Shown: one piece after another, positions 18,580 to 27,680 of the stretch
Numbering within the stretch: position 1 is the first letter of the stretch
Layout: the number at the start of each line of letters is the position of its first letter
NCBI RefSeq assembly: GCF_016110345.1
Contig: NZ_AP019011.1
Coordinates: forward strand, 1,364,001-1,428,000
Direction of reading: 5' to 3'
Length of the DNA stretch: 64,000 nucleotides
From: Fluviibacter phosphoraccumulans
GTDB taxonomy: Bacteria; Pseudomonadota; Gammaproteobacteria; Burkholderiales; Rhodocyclaceae
Position numbers and translations under genes: made by a program
The notes under the pieces: generated by a model
Database searches by the model: none
Told to the model about the DNA's origin: nothing
The model's input: the letters and a program-made list of their open reading frames with translations, nothing else

Positions 18580-20817
18580 ATGGCTGACAAGAAGTCGAAG
18601 ATTATTTACACGCTGACCGACGAAGCACCCTTACTGGCGACTTGTGCTTTTCTGCCGATCATCCGCACCTTCACTTCGCCTGCCGGCATCGACATCGTTA
18701 AGAGCGACATCTCGGTGTCTGCCCGTGTCCTCGCCGAATTTTCCGAATACCTCAAAGACGAGCAAAAAGTACCCGACACCCTTGCCGAACTGGGCAAGCT
18801 GACGCTGGAACCAGATACCAACATCATCAAGCTGCCGAACATTAGTGCATCGGTCGCCCAGCTCAAAGCCTGCGTTAAAGAACTCCAAGCCAAGGGCTAT
18901 GCCATTCCGAATTATCCAGAAGACCCGAAGACCGACGAAGAAAAAGCGCTCATCGTTCGCTACGGCAAGTGTCTGGGTTCAGCCGTCAACCCGGTACTGC
19001 GCGAAGGCAACTCGGATCGCCGCGCACCGCAGGCGGTTAAGAACTTCGCCCGCAAGCACCCGCATTCAATGGGTAAATGGAACCAGTGGTCGCAATCACA
19101 TGTTTCACACATGCATAGCGGTGACTTCTATCACGGCGAAAAGTCGATGACGCTGGACAAGGCGCGCAATGTTCGTATGGAACTCATCGCCAAAGGCGGC
19201 AAAGCCACGGTTCTGAAAGAAAAAGTGGCCCTCAAAGCCGGCGAAATCATCGACTCGATGTTCATGAGCAAGCAGGCGTTGTGTAAGTTCTACGAACAGG
19301 AAATGGAAGACTGCCGTAAAGCCGGCATTCTGTTCTCGCTGCACGTAAAGGCCACCATGATGAAGGTCTCGCACCCGATCGTGTTTGGTCACTGCGTCAA
19401 GATCTATTACAAAGAAGCCTTCGAGAAACACGGCAAACTGTTCGAAGAGCTGGGCATTAACGTGAACAACGGTATGGTGGATCTGTTCGACAAGATCAAG
19501 ACCTTGCCGGAATCGAAGCGTGACGAAATCGTGCGCGACCTACACGCCTGCCACGAACACCGTCCAGAACTGGCCATGGTGGATTCGGCCAAGGGCATCA
19601 CCAACTTCCATTCGCCTAACGACATCATCGTCGATGCGTCCATGCCAGCCATGATCCGCGCTGGCGGCAAAATGTGGGGCGCCGATGGCAAGCAATACGA
19701 TGCCAAGTGCGTGATGCCGGAATCGACCTTCGCCCGTATTTATCAGGAGATGATCAACTTCTGTAAGACCAATGGCAACTTCGATCCGAAGACCATGGGC
19801 ACTGTGCCGAACGTCGGTCTGATGGCGCAAAAAGCCGAAGAATACGGTTCACACGACAAGACCTTTGAAATCGCCGAAGACGGCATTGCCAACATCGTCG
19901 ATATCGATACTGGCGAAGTGCTGCTCACCCAGAACGTTGAGAAGGGTGACATCTGGCGTATGTGCCAGGTCAAGGATGAACCGATCCGCGACTGGGTCAA
20001 ACTGGCCGTCACCCGCGCCCGTAACTCCGGTATGCCCGCCATCTTCTGGCTGGATCCGTACCGTCCGCACGAAGCCGAACTGATCAAGAAGGTAGAAAAA
20101 TACCTGAAGGATCACGACACCAAGGGTCTGGAAATCCACATCATGTCGCAGGTGCGCGCCATGCGTTACACGCTGGAACGCGTCATCCGCGGCCTGGACA
20201 CCATCTCCGTTACCGGCAACATCCTGCGCGACTACCTGACCGACCTGTTCCCGATCATGGAACTGGGTACTTCGGCCAAGATGCTGTCGATCGTGCCGCT
20301 GATGGCCGGTGGCGGCATGTACGAAACAGGCGCTGGCGGCTCGGCACCGAAGCACGTTCAGCAACTCACCGAAGAAAACCACCTGCGTTGGGATTCGCTG
20401 GGCGAGTTCCTGGCACTGGCGGTCTCGCTGGAAGACCTCGGCCTCAAGACGGGCAACGAACGCGCCAAGCTGCTGGCTAAAACGCTGGATGCCGCCACTG
20501 GCAAGTTGCTGGATAACAACAAATCGCCTTCGCCAAAAACTGGCGAGCTCGACAACCGTGGCAGTCAGTTCTATCTGGCCATGTTCTGGGCGCAGGAACT
20601 GGCTAACCAGACCCAGGACAAAGCCCTGGCTGACCAGTTTAAGCCACTCGCCAAGACACTGACCGACAACGAAGCCCAGATCGTGGCCGAAATGAAAACG
20701 GTTCAAGGCAAGCCAGTGGATATCGGCGGTTACTACAAAGCCGATTCAGAAAAGACGAAGGCAATTATGCGTCCAAGCGCGACACTTAATGCCGCACTGA
20801 AGGCTGCCCGCGTCTAA
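18580..20817 (+). CDS. icd: isocitrate dehydrogenase, NADP-dependent, monomeric type
   Basis: A 745-residue enzyme, the length typical of the monomeric IDH family (about 740). It converts isocitrate to 2-oxoglutarate with NADPH production. NPVLREGNSDRRAP (about residue 145) and HPHSMGKW, SHVSHMHSGDFYHGEKS carry substrate residues; WRMCQVKDEPIRDWVKLAV and NSGMPAIFWLDPYRPHEAELI lie in the large domain, and GTSAKMLSIVPLMAGGGMYETGAGGSAPKH near 575 is diagnostic. A GGGG-containing ribosome site precedes the ATG. A strong terminator follows. Confidence 0.97.
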   Translation: MADKKSKIIYTLTDEAPLLATCAFLPIIRTFTSPAGIDIVKSDISVSARVLAEFSEYLKDEQKVPDTLAELGKLTLEPDTNIIKLPNISASVAQLKACVKELQAKGYAIPNYPEDPKTDEEKALIVRYGKCLGSAVNPVLREGNSDRRAPQAVKNFARKHPHSMGKWNQWSQSHVSHMHSGDFYHGEKSMTLDKARNVRMELIAKGGKATVLKEKVALKAGEIIDSMFMSKQALCKFYEQEMEDCRKAGILFSLHVKATMMKVSHPIVFGHCVKIYYKEAFEKHGKLFEELGINVNNGMVDLFDKIKTLPESKRDEIVRDLHACHEHRPELAMVDSAKGITNFHSPNDIIVDASMPAMIRAGGKMWGADGKQYDAKCVMPESTFARIYQEMINFCKTNGNFDPKTMGTVPNVGLMAQKAEEYGSHDKTFEIAEDGIANIVDIDTGEVLLTQNVEKGDIWRMCQVKDEPIRDWVKLAVTRARNSGMPAIFWLDPYRPHEAELIKKVEKYLKDHDTKGLEIHIMSQVRAMRYTLERVIRGLDTISVTGNILRDYLTDLFPIMELGTSAKMLSIVPLMAGGGMYETGAGGSAPKHVQQLTEENHLRWDSLGEFLALAVSLEDLGLKTGNERAKLLAKTLDAATGKLLDNNKSPSPKTGELDNRGSQFYLAMFWAQELANQTQDKALADQFKPLAKTLTDNEAQIVAEMKTVQGKPVDIGGYYKADSEKTKAIMRPSATLNAALKAARV

Positions 20818-20835
20818 GCTCGCGAGCACCCAGTA

Positions 20836-20867
20836 AAAACCCACCGGTTAAAGCCGGTGGGTTTTTT
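20836..20867 (+). terminator. Rho-independent terminator after icd
   Basis: Stem ACCCACCGG / CCGGTGGGT with a short loop, followed by TTTTTT. Confidence 0.92.
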
Positions 20868-20922
20868 ATTGCCTATTGTTTTAAAAGCCTCATGTTTTAT
20901 TTTTAATAAACATATTGTTTAT

Positions 20923-21660
20923 GGGTCTTAGGAAGTTAAAGCGGGTTAAGACGTAATGTTTTGAGTATGACGAGGTAAAGGTTATCACCCCGATGATTGA
21001 ATCGAAACTCAGTTTCCTTGAGATGCAGATAGAAGGTACGCTTGGTCAAGCCGTTGAACTTGGCCATACGTCTCTTTGCATAGCTCCAGAAACTTTCGAT
21101 ACCGTTGATGTGCCGTTCGCCCGAGGCGAACTCATTGGCCCCGTGGTTGACTCGGAAATGCTTGTCAAAGCCGATATCCACCAGCCCGTCGTAACCAAGC
21201 CAGCCATCAGAATGGATAACCGAAGCCGGGTCGATGTGGCCTCGGATAATCCCTTGCAGTGTGGCCTTGGTGCAGTCAGGCACGATTTCTGTGTAGACCA
21301 TACCCTGGCGCTTGAGCAGACCAAAGACAATCGTCTTGCCGTAGGCACCACGCCCACGTCGACCTCGAACACGGTGGGCACCGAAGTAGGACTCATCCAC
21401 TTCAACCGAACCGTTCAGAGGCGAAGCTTGTTCACAGGCTTCAGCCAGTCGCTGGCGAATCTTCAGGTAGATCGTATTCACAGAACGAAGCGAGATACCC
21501 GTCATTTCTGCAGTCACAGTTGCCGTCAGATCCATCGCAAAACACCGCACCAGCTGGCGAAATTTAGCCTCGCTGATTCTCGAACGGCGGTAGTACCTGT
21601 TTTTAGTAACCATTTCAGGAAGTTATCGTAGCTCATGTTGTGCTTAACTTCCTAAGACCC
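20923..21660 (-). mobile_element. IS1595-like insertion sequence, copy 1
   Basis: A 738-bp element with perfect 17-bp terminal inverted repeats (GGGTCTTAGGAAGTTAA). It is flanked by an 8-bp target duplication TTGTTTAT on both sides, the size usual for the IS1595 family. It carries one transposase gene on the minus strand. It is identical as far as I can compare to the copy at 34550-35287. It sits about 180 bases upstream of the DUF485-actP operon and may have split or altered that promoter region. Confidence 0.95.
20936..21613 (-). CDS. IS1595-family (IS1016-like) transposase, copy 1
   Basis: A 225-residue DDE-type transposase without the N-terminal zinc-ribbon seen in some IS1595 members. 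After a short helical DNA-binding region (SEAKFRQLVRCFAMDL, TAEMTGISLRSVNTIY), the catalytic core shows VEVDESYFG (first D), IHSDGWLGYDG (second D) and HINGIESFWSYAKRR (E). The frame is intact and fills the element, so it is likely active. The overlapping 212-codon open frame on the other strand is a shadow. Confidence 0.95.
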   Translation of the reverse strand: MVTKNRYYRRSRISEAKFRQLVRCFAMDLTATVTAEMTGISLRSVNTIYLKIRQRLAEACEQASPLNGSVEVDESYFGAHRVRGRRGRGAYGKTIVFGLLKRQGMVYTEIVPDCTKATLQGIIRGHIDPASVIHSDGWLGYDGLVDIGFDKHFRVNHGANEFASGERHINGIESFWSYAKRRMAKFNGLTKRTFYLHLKETEFRFNHRGDNLYLVILKTLRLNPL

Positions 21661-21840
21661 TTGTTTATTAATTAAATTGGAATCACACAAAAGTAAACTG
21701 ATTTATTTGATATGCCCATGGCATTTTATAAGACTGACTGCACTCTTATATAAGATAAAATTTTCAAATGTTTCAGCGTGTTGCGAATTACAACACCTTG
21801 AACCACGTGAAATATCATTCAAATAAATCAAGGAACTAAA

Positions 21841-22161
21841 ATGAGCACCATGAACCAACGGGTAATAAATAACCCGAAGTTCCAGAACCTGGTGGTAAAG
21901 CGGGGACGTTACGCCTGGTCCTTATCCATTCTGGTACTGGCTGTCTTTTATGGCTTTGTCCTGCTGGTTGCTTTTCAGCCCACGCTGATCGGCTCACCGA
22001 TTAGTGAAGGTTCAGCCTGGACTTACGGCGTTGTCGGCGGCCTTTTCATATTCATCTCGTTCTGGCTACTCATGGCGCGTTATGTACATCGCGCCAATGG
22101 CGAGTTCGACGCCATCAATCAGGAAATCCTGCGCGAAGCCTGGAAGGGAGAGCAGCAATGA
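21841..22161 (+). CDS. DUF485 family membrane protein
   Basis: A 106-residue protein with two hydrophobic helices (about residues 28-50 and 65-85) and the DUF485 pattern FQNLVVKRGRYAW, then YGFVLLVAFQP. Genes of this family are usually placed before acetate/cation symporters and are thought to help or accompany them (YjcH-like). The stop overlaps the start of actP (ATGA), which indicates translational coupling. Confidence 0.9.
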   Translation: MSTMNQRVINNPKFQNLVVKRGRYAWSLSILVLAVFYGFVLLVAFQPTLIGSPISEGSAWTYGVVGGLFIFISFWLLMARYVHRANGEFDAINQEILREAWKGEQQ

Positions 22162-23831
22162 ACCGTTTTTATACCAAACTCATGTTGGCCTTGCTGGCCC
22201 TAGCGCCGCAAGCACTGCTGGCAGCCGGCCCTGCAATGGAGAGCGCTGAAAAACAGTCGCTCAATATCCCGGCTATCGTCATGTTCCTGATTTTTGTGGC
22301 CATGACGCTGGGTATTACTTATTGGGCCGCCAGTCGGACCAAATCGGCGGCTGACTTCTACACAGCAGGTGGCGGCATCTCCGGCTTTCAAAACGGTTTG
22401 GCGATTGCTGGCGACTACATGTCGGCCGCTACCCTGCTCGGTCTGACTGCCATGGTCTACAGCAAAGGCTACGATGGCTACATTTATATGCTGGCGTTCT
22501 TTGCTGGCTGGCCTTGTATTCTTTTCCTGATGGCGGATCGTCTACGCAACCTCGGCCGTTTTACCTTTGCCGACATCACGTCATACCGTCTGGATCAGGG
22601 CAAAGTACGGACCATGGCGGCGATCTCGTCACTGACCGTCGTCTGTTTCTATCTCATCGCCCAGATGGTCGGTGCCGGTCAGCTGATCAAGCTACTCTTC
22701 GGTCTGGACTATGAAATTGCGGTCGTCGTTGTTGGCGCGCTCATGATGGTTTACGTAACGTTTGGCGGGATGATTGCCACCACCTGGGTACAGATCATCA
22801 AGGCCTGCCTGCTGTTGACTGGGGGCACCATCGTGATGGTTCTGGCAATGACCCAGTTCGACTTCTCCTATACCAATCTGATCGAGCGTGTGACCACCCT
22901 GCACAAGAATGGCTTCGCCCTTCTCACGCCGGGTAATCTGCTGTCTGATCCGATCACGGCCATTTCGCTGTGTATGGGTTTGATGTTCGGTACCGCCGGT
23001 CTGCCGCACATTCTGATGCGCTTTTTTACGGTCTCTGATGCCAAGGAAGCACGCAAGTCGGTGCTCTATGCTTCTGGCTTTGTCGGCTTTTTCTTTAACG
23101 TGATCTTCCTGATGGGCCTCACGGCAATCCTGATCGTGGGTCAGGACACCCAGTTCTTTGAAGGTGGCGACATCGGCGGCAAAATTGTCGGTGGTGGCAA
23201 CATGATCGCCATGCACCTGGCCAAGGCGGTGGGCGGTGACTTACTGCTCGGCTTCCTCGCAGCAGTGGCTTTTGCCACGATTCTGGCGGTGGTATCCGGA
23301 CTGGCCCTGGCTGGTGCCTCGGCTATTTCGCACGACCTTTATGCACGCGTCATCAAAAAAGGTAAAGCCAGCGAATCGAAAGAGCTGGCTGTATCCAAGC
23401 TGGCATCGATTGCTTTGGGCATCGTGGCAGTTGGCCTTGGCATTCTGTTCGAAAAGCAAAACGTGGCCTTTATGGTGGGTCTGGCCTTTGGTATTGCCGC
23501 ATCGGCTAACTTCCCCGTGCTGTTCCTTTCCATGTACTGGAAGGGCTTAACAACCCGTGGCGCACTGGCGGGCGGTTACGCGGGCCTGATCTGTGCCGTG
23601 ACACTGGTGCTTCTGTCGAAATCAGTGTGGGTAGCGGTCTTTGGCAATGCGCAGGCGATCTTCCCATACGATCAACCCGCCATTTTCTCAATGCCCTTGG
23701 CCTTTATTGTGACCTTTATTGTTTCTAAGCTGGATTCCAGCCGTCAGGCCAAGGCCGAGCGAGACGCTTTTGCAGACCAGTTTGTGCGTGCACAAACTGG
23801 TCTGGGTGCTGCCGAAGCGTCGAAGCACTAA
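22158..23831 (+). CDS. actP: acetate/cation symporter (ActP-like, SSS family)
   Basis: A 557-residue sodium:solute symporter family protein with an N-terminal signal-like segment and about 13 helices. ITYWAASRTKSAADFYTAGGGISGFQNGLAIAGDYMSAA near residue 53 is typical of the ActP group, as is GTAGLPHILMRFFTV in the middle. It imports acetate or related short acids with a cation. It follows DUF485 with a 4-base overlap. Together with the phasin and icd it fits a host using acetate. Confidence 0.92.
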   Translation: MNRFYTKLMLALLALAPQALLAAGPAMESAEKQSLNIPAIVMFLIFVAMTLGITYWAASRTKSAADFYTAGGGISGFQNGLAIAGDYMSAATLLGLTAMVYSKGYDGYIYMLAFFAGWPCILFLMADRLRNLGRFTFADITSYRLDQGKVRTMAAISSLTVVCFYLIAQMVGAGQLIKLLFGLDYEIAVVVVGALMMVYVTFGGMIATTWVQIIKACLLLTGGTIVMVLAMTQFDFSYTNLIERVTTLHKNGFALLTPGNLLSDPITAISLCMGLMFGTAGLPHILMRFFTVSDAKEARKSVLYASGFVGFFFNVIFLMGLTAILIVGQDTQFFEGGDIGGKIVGGGNMIAMHLAKAVGGDLLLGFLAAVAFATILAVVSGLALAGASAISHDLYARVIKKGKASESKELAVSKLASIALGIVAVGLGILFEKQNVAFMVGLAFGIAASANFPVLFLSMYWKGLTTRGALAGGYAGLICAVTLVLLSKSVWVAVFGNAQAIFPYDQPAIFSMPLAFIVTFIVSKLDSSRQAKAERDAFADQFVRAQTGLGAAEASKH

Positions 23832-23869
23832 GGCGTATCACCTATGGCGCGCTGCTAACACATCGCGCC

Positions 23870-23907
23870 AAAGCAAAATGCCCACCAACTGGTGGGCATT
23901 TTGCTTT
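23870..23907. terminator. bidirectional terminator between actP and the exonuclease gene
   Basis: Perfect inverted repeat with 17-bp arms around a 4-base loop (AAAGCAAAATGCCCACC and its complement). A/T ends on both sides suit termination in both directions for these convergent genes. Confidence 0.88.
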
Positions 23908-23922
23908 GAGACGCCAACACAG

Positions 23923-24981
23923 TCAGTAAGACAACCTGGCATACGGCGTTTTCTTTGAGGCCTCAATTGCCTGCCCCAGGGTGATGATGCCTCGCGCTTC
24001 GAGCAGTGGCACCAGCTTCAAAAACACCTGCGCCGTTGCCACGGCATCCGAATACGCACTGTGCCGATGTTCAATCTCAACGCCCAGAAGCGCCATGCTT
24101 GCTTCAAGACTATGGTGCGGTTGGTTGGGATATGCCACCGCTGATAGCAGCAAGGTGTCAATCACCGGCTGCCGGAACACCACACGGATGCTTTGCTCTT
24201 TCATCTGCAAAAATCGCATATCAAAGGCTACGTTATGACCGAGCAACACGCTGCCTTCACAGAAATCATAAAACTCCGGCAGCACCTGTTTTATCGTTGG
24301 CTTACCTCGTACTTGTTGATCGGTGATGCCGTGAATCTTTTCACTTTCCGGGCTTATAGGGCGCTGCGGATCAACCAACGCTTCGAAAGCATGATCCGCA
24401 TCAATATGCCCTGCCGAAACACGCAATGCCCCGATCTGGATAATCTCATCACCCTGACTGGGTTGCAGTCCGGTAGTCTCTGTATCAAACGCGGTGTAGA
24501 TCAAGCTATGGAGTGGGTGATCAAGGACCGTACTCGCTGCTGAGCGTTCACAGAGTGCCTGATAGATCGATCGTTGCTCATTGATTCTGGCTTCTACCTC
24601 ATCAATTTTGTGATCGCGTTGATCGGCCAAGCGGTTCATTGCCCCGATCACCGAACGTAACTCCGGAGGGCCGTCTACCGCCACGCGGAGATCGCGGTTA
24701 CTGCTCAGCATCACAGTCAGCTGTTCTGCCGTAGCCGCCATCCCCGTCACATAGGCTCGAAACAATCCATTCAAAATGGCAAATCCAATAACGAGCGCCA
24801 CAACTGTCAGCAACACCCCCAGCGGAAAAAGCTGCTGGAAATAGTGTGTAAAGATGGCCCGATGCTCAAGTGTGCCCTCGGCCCAGGCAAAAATCGCCAT
24901 AGCCACAAAGGGACCTGCCATCAAAAATGACAGCACGGCACTCGCAATTAGATAACGTGTTCTGGCAGTCAATTTTTCCAA
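23923..24981 (-). CDS. membrane-anchored DnaQ/RNase T-type 3'-5' exonuclease
   Basis: A 352-residue protein. Two membrane helices lie at about residues 10-32 and 48-72, then a HAMP-like or coiled region to about 150, then a DEDDh exonuclease domain. The catalytic series is FDTETTGLQ (DE), HNVAFDMRFL (D), and HSAYSDAVATAQ (H and last D). It resembles the exonuclease half of DNA polymerase III epsilon. The combination of membrane anchor and epsilon-like nuclease is found next to CBS-domain nucleotidyltransferases in some bacteria, but none is adjacent here. Confidence 0.87.
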   Translation of the reverse strand: MEKLTARTRYLIASAVLSFLMAGPFVAMAIFAWAEGTLEHRAIFTHYFQQLFPLGVLLTVVALVIGFAILNGLFRAYVTGMAATAEQLTVMLSSNRDLRVAVDGPPELRSVIGAMNRLADQRDHKIDEVEARINEQRSIYQALCERSAASTVLDHPLHSLIYTAFDTETTGLQPSQGDEIIQIGALRVSAGHIDADHAFEALVDPQRPISPESEKIHGITDQQVRGKPTIKQVLPEFYDFCEGSVLLGHNVAFDMRFLQMKEQSIRVVFRQPVIDTLLLSAVAYPNQPHHSLEASMALLGVEIEHRHSAYSDAVATAQVFLKLVPLLEARGIITLGQAIEASKKTPYARLSY

Positions 24982-25013
24982 ACCCGGACCTCCCTGGGAA
25001 CGGCTGTTTTGAA

Positions 25014-25496
25014 TTAGGACTTTTTACGCTGACCCACATCCAGTGTCCAGTTAGCCCAATCCACGCTCAGCAGCATGGAAACCGAAGCCACCATCGGCTC
25101 AATGATCGCTTTGAAGGTGTCTATTTCGTCATGGGCTGCCAGAAATTTCTGGCGCTCGTTCCAGAACACCCGATAGGCTGGCACGGTATGTGTGTCATCG
25201 AGCGCAAAGGTATCCATCAACACCCGATGACTCCCCCAGTCTTCATGCTGGAAGAACTCATTAATCGCTGTCTTCTCCAGCATCTCTTTGAAGAAGGTGT
25301 AGTCCTTCTCATCAGGATACTCCCGATCATCTTCGGCATTACCCCGTGGTATCGATCGAGTCGGCCCCAACGGCACCACCAGTGAGGTTCTGGCCAGAAT
25401 CCGTGTGTAGGTTTCGATCACTTCAGCCGATGGATTATCAACACCCATCTGTTTGGCCAACAGTACTGCTTGCGTTGCTACGGGTGTCGCCATCAT
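25014..25496 (-). CDS. hypothetical protein, unknown
   Basis: A 160-residue soluble protein, charged and probably helical, with no signal peptide or membrane helix. I recognise no family or catalytic motif. The start could be either of two adjacent ATG codons (MMATPVATQ). It lies 32 bases upstream of the exonuclease on the same strand, so it may be in one operon with it. Confidence 0.6.
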   Translation of the reverse strand: MMATPVATQAVLLAKQMGVDNPSAEVIETYTRILARTSLVVPLGPTRSIPRGNAEDDREYPDEKDYTFFKEMLEKTAINEFFQHEDWGSHRVLMDTFALDDTHTVPAYRVFWNERQKFLAAHDEIDTFKAIIEPMVASVSMLLSVDWANWTLDVGQRKKS

Positions 25497-25694
25497 CGTT
25501 CCTTAGATTTTTACATGCCCATTATACGAGGTGGATAATAGCGACATAAAACTTATCCTGTCCGACTTTAACCGAGGGCGCTTACACTATCGTGGTCGAG
25601 CTCACCGGTCATGACCACTTTGATAGGGCTTAGTAGGACAAATCTTCCGTTTGCCAGAGGCGAAGTAAAATTCCATGAAAACAGGAGAAATCAG

Positions 25695-26732
25695 ATGCGT
25701 CTGGATCAGTTTCTAGGGATTGAGCTTCCCATTATTCAAGCCCCGATGGCAGGTGTTCAAAATAGTGCGCTTACCATCGCAGTCTCGAATGCTGGCGGCC
25801 TAGGTTCGCTACCTTGTGCAATGCTTTCCGCCGATGAGCTGCGCTACGAGCTACAGACAATCAAGTCTAAATCCGACCGACCGTTCAATGTCAATTTTTT
25901 CTGCCATGAATCACCGGTGCCGGATGAACGCACGGCTACCGCTTGGCGTGCGCTGTTCAATGATTACTATGCCGAGCTCGGAATTCAACCTACCGCTAAG
26001 CCATCAAGCGCGGCACGAATGCCCATTAACATGGAAATAGCGGAGTTAGTATGTGAATACGCCCCTGCTGTTGTGAGTTTCCATTTTGGATTGCCGTCAC
26101 AAGAAATCATGGACACGATTCATTCTTGTGGCGCAAAAATATTGTCGTCAGCAACCACCGTTGAAGAAGCCATTTGGCTTGAGGCGCATGGCGCTGATGC
26201 TGTTATTGCGCAAGGTCTTGAGGCAGGCGGACATCGTGGCATGTTCCTCAGCGAAGAGATTAGTACGCAGGTAGGCACTTTTGCACTGGTTCCCCAAATA
26301 GTGCAGGCGGTAAAGTTGCCTGTTATCGCGTCGGGTGGAATAGCTGATGCACGAGGTGTTCGGGCGGCAATGGATTTGGGGGCTTCCGGTGTTCAAGTCG
26401 GTACGGCTTACATGCTTTGTCCTGAAGCAAACACCAGTGCGGTTCACCGTACAGCTCTGAAGAGCGATAGTGCCAGAGTCACCGCGTTGACCAATATCTT
26501 CTCTGGCAGGCCAGCTCGCGGTATCGTCAATCGTTTGATGAGGGAACTGGGGCCAATTAATTCTGATACCCCCAGATTCCCACTTGCCGCAGCTGCATCA
26601 GCCCTTTTGAGGGCCAAAGCCGAAAGTATGGGTAGTGGAGACTTTTCACCTTTGTGGGCAGGACAGAATGTTTCTGGGTGTAAGGAAATTTCTGCAGGAG
26701 TTCTTACCAAGGCGCTTGCGGAACGCTTGTAG
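25695..26732 (+). CDS. nitronate monooxygenase-like FMN enzyme, second type
   Basis: A 345-residue TIM-barrel protein. I use the ATG at 25695 after AGGAG rather than the earlier in-frame start at 25611, because similarity to the family begins with MRLDQFLGIELPIIQAPMAGVQ. VIAQGLEAGGHRGMF holds the active-site histidine region, and VIASGGIADARGVRAAMDLGASGVQVGTAY binds FMN phosphate. It is only distantly related to the 15196 gene. It is the last intact gene before the scar region at 26.8-27.6 kb. Confidence 0.85.
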   Translation: MRLDQFLGIELPIIQAPMAGVQNSALTIAVSNAGGLGSLPCAMLSADELRYELQTIKSKSDRPFNVNFFCHESPVPDERTATAWRALFNDYYAELGIQPTAKPSSAARMPINMEIAELVCEYAPAVVSFHFGLPSQEIMDTIHSCGAKILSSATTVEEAIWLEAHGADAVIAQGLEAGGHRGMFLSEEISTQVGTFALVPQIVQAVKLPVIASGGIADARGVRAAMDLGASGVQVGTAYMLCPEANTSAVHRTALKSDSARVTALTNIFSGRPARGIVNRLMRELGPINSDTPRFPLAAAASALLRAKAESMGSGDFSPLWAGQNVSGCKEISAGVLTKALAERL

Positions 26733-26820
26733 CCGCTGACTCTCTGAGACCTGACTCTATCCAGACATTTACTTCGGCCAGTCAACCTGGCGGCGGTAAG
26801 TGGCTGGAGTTCGCAAGTTC

Positions 26821-27048
26821 CTATGGTGCCTCCATCATGTGCAACATTGACGGACAAAGCTGTTCGGCCCGTAATCCATCAATAACACCTTGGCGGTCGG
26901 CTGGTTGCCTGTTCTGATTTATCTTCCATTTTCCTTCGATTGAGAGAATGGGAATTTCGATGCCGACAATAGCTTTAAGCTGCGCCGCGATAAAGTCCGC
27001 CGGGGCGTTCTTCACGAAACGTTGATAAGCAGTACATTTCAGTTCCAT
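26821..27048 (-). pseudogene. PaiB-like FMN-binding regulator, C-terminal fragment
   Basis: A 75-codon frame whose residues 15-58 read like the end of PaiB-family FMN-binding negative regulators: NAPADFIAAQLKAIVGIEIP, then EGKWKINQNRQPADRQGV and IDGLRA. The family is about 200 residues, so the N-terminal two thirds are missing. Upstream of 27048 the sequence changes at once to a terminator and unrelated DNA. I read it as a remnant cut by an integration or deletion event. Confidence 0.6.
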
Positions 27049-27440
27049 GCGAGGGTTAGTTCTTGGATGGATTGCAAGATCTTGGCAATAAAAAAAGCCC
27101 CGAACGGGGCTTGATAAAAATTAGCTATGACGTTGTGGGCACCACGAGCTTGGCTCTTTGCCAAAAGTCCCTGCAGAGAGGGCTCAGATAGACTAGATGG
27201 CGGACAGGGCGTCCTTAAGAACAACCCTACAACCCGCATCAGCAGTGGATTCTACAGAACTTTTCAAAAAAACCCACCATCATGCCCACCGGAAAAAGAA
27301 CTAGAGGCGATTCATCATGATTCAGTCTGCACTGACGCTTGAGTCTGTCGTCGGCTTAGTATGTAGCAGCTTTCAGCAGGTTTTTGCCGAGCGCTTACGG
27401 TGATGCCTTAACAAAAGCGCTATTTTTCTGCCATACTGAA
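27049..27440. other. gene-free junction region
   Basis: About 390 bases with no convincing gene. It contains a terminator at 27085-27119 and a 14-base match to the CCA-end of the tRNA-Ser remnant at 27198-27211 (TGGCGGACAGGGCG). The short open frames here show no recognisable protein. It lies between the paiB-like fragment and a broken tRNA-Lys, and is best seen as accumulated integration scars. Confidence 0.5.
27085..27119 (-). terminator. Rho-independent terminator, minus orientation
   Basis: Read on the minus strand, AAGCCCCG / CGGGGCTT with a tight loop is followed by seven T. No intact gene precedes it on that strand, so it is probably left from a lost gene. Confidence 0.7.
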
Positions 27441-27445
27441 CAGGC

Positions 27446-27513
27446 AAATCAATTGGTAGAGCGGCGGACTCTTAATCCGTAGGTCGAGTGTTCGAGTCAC
27501 TCACGACCCACCA
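27446..27513 (+). pseudogene. tRNA-Lys (CUU) 3' remnant, probable old attachment site
   Basis: From the D-loop onward the sequence is a normal tRNA-Lys: TTGGTAGAGC, anticodon loop CTCTTAA (anticodon CUU), T-loop TTCGAGT, acceptor ACGACCC and encoded CCA at 27511-27513. The 5' acceptor strand, which should read GGGTCGT, and the first D-stem strand are replaced by unrelated sequence. It therefore cannot fold as a tRNA. This is the pattern left when an element integrates in a tRNA gene. Confidence 0.75.
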
Positions 27514-27553
27514 CCAACCCCTTGTGGGTAGGCGGTTCCGGCAAAAAACAATC

Positions 27554-27578
27554 AACCGCCCATGAGGCGGTTTTTTGT
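27554..27578 (+). terminator. Rho-independent terminator
   Basis: Stem AACCGCC / GGCGGTT with a 5-base loop and TTTTTT, 40 bases after the tRNA-Lys remnant. Confidence 0.85.
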
Positions 27579-27680
27579 TGCCTGAAGATTAATCTTCACC
27601 ATTCAAATCAGCATGTTCGGTGCTGCGTGGCCAGTCGATACTTTGCTAAGAATCTGCATTTACCAATAGGAATCGATATC

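Noticed and set aside
20993..21631. 212-codon open frame opposite the IS transposase (also at 34620-35258)
   Set aside because: It is the antisense shadow of the transposase and shows no domain.
27446..27513. Functional tRNA-Lys
   Set aside because: The 5' acceptor strand and first D-stem strand do not pair with the 3' half.
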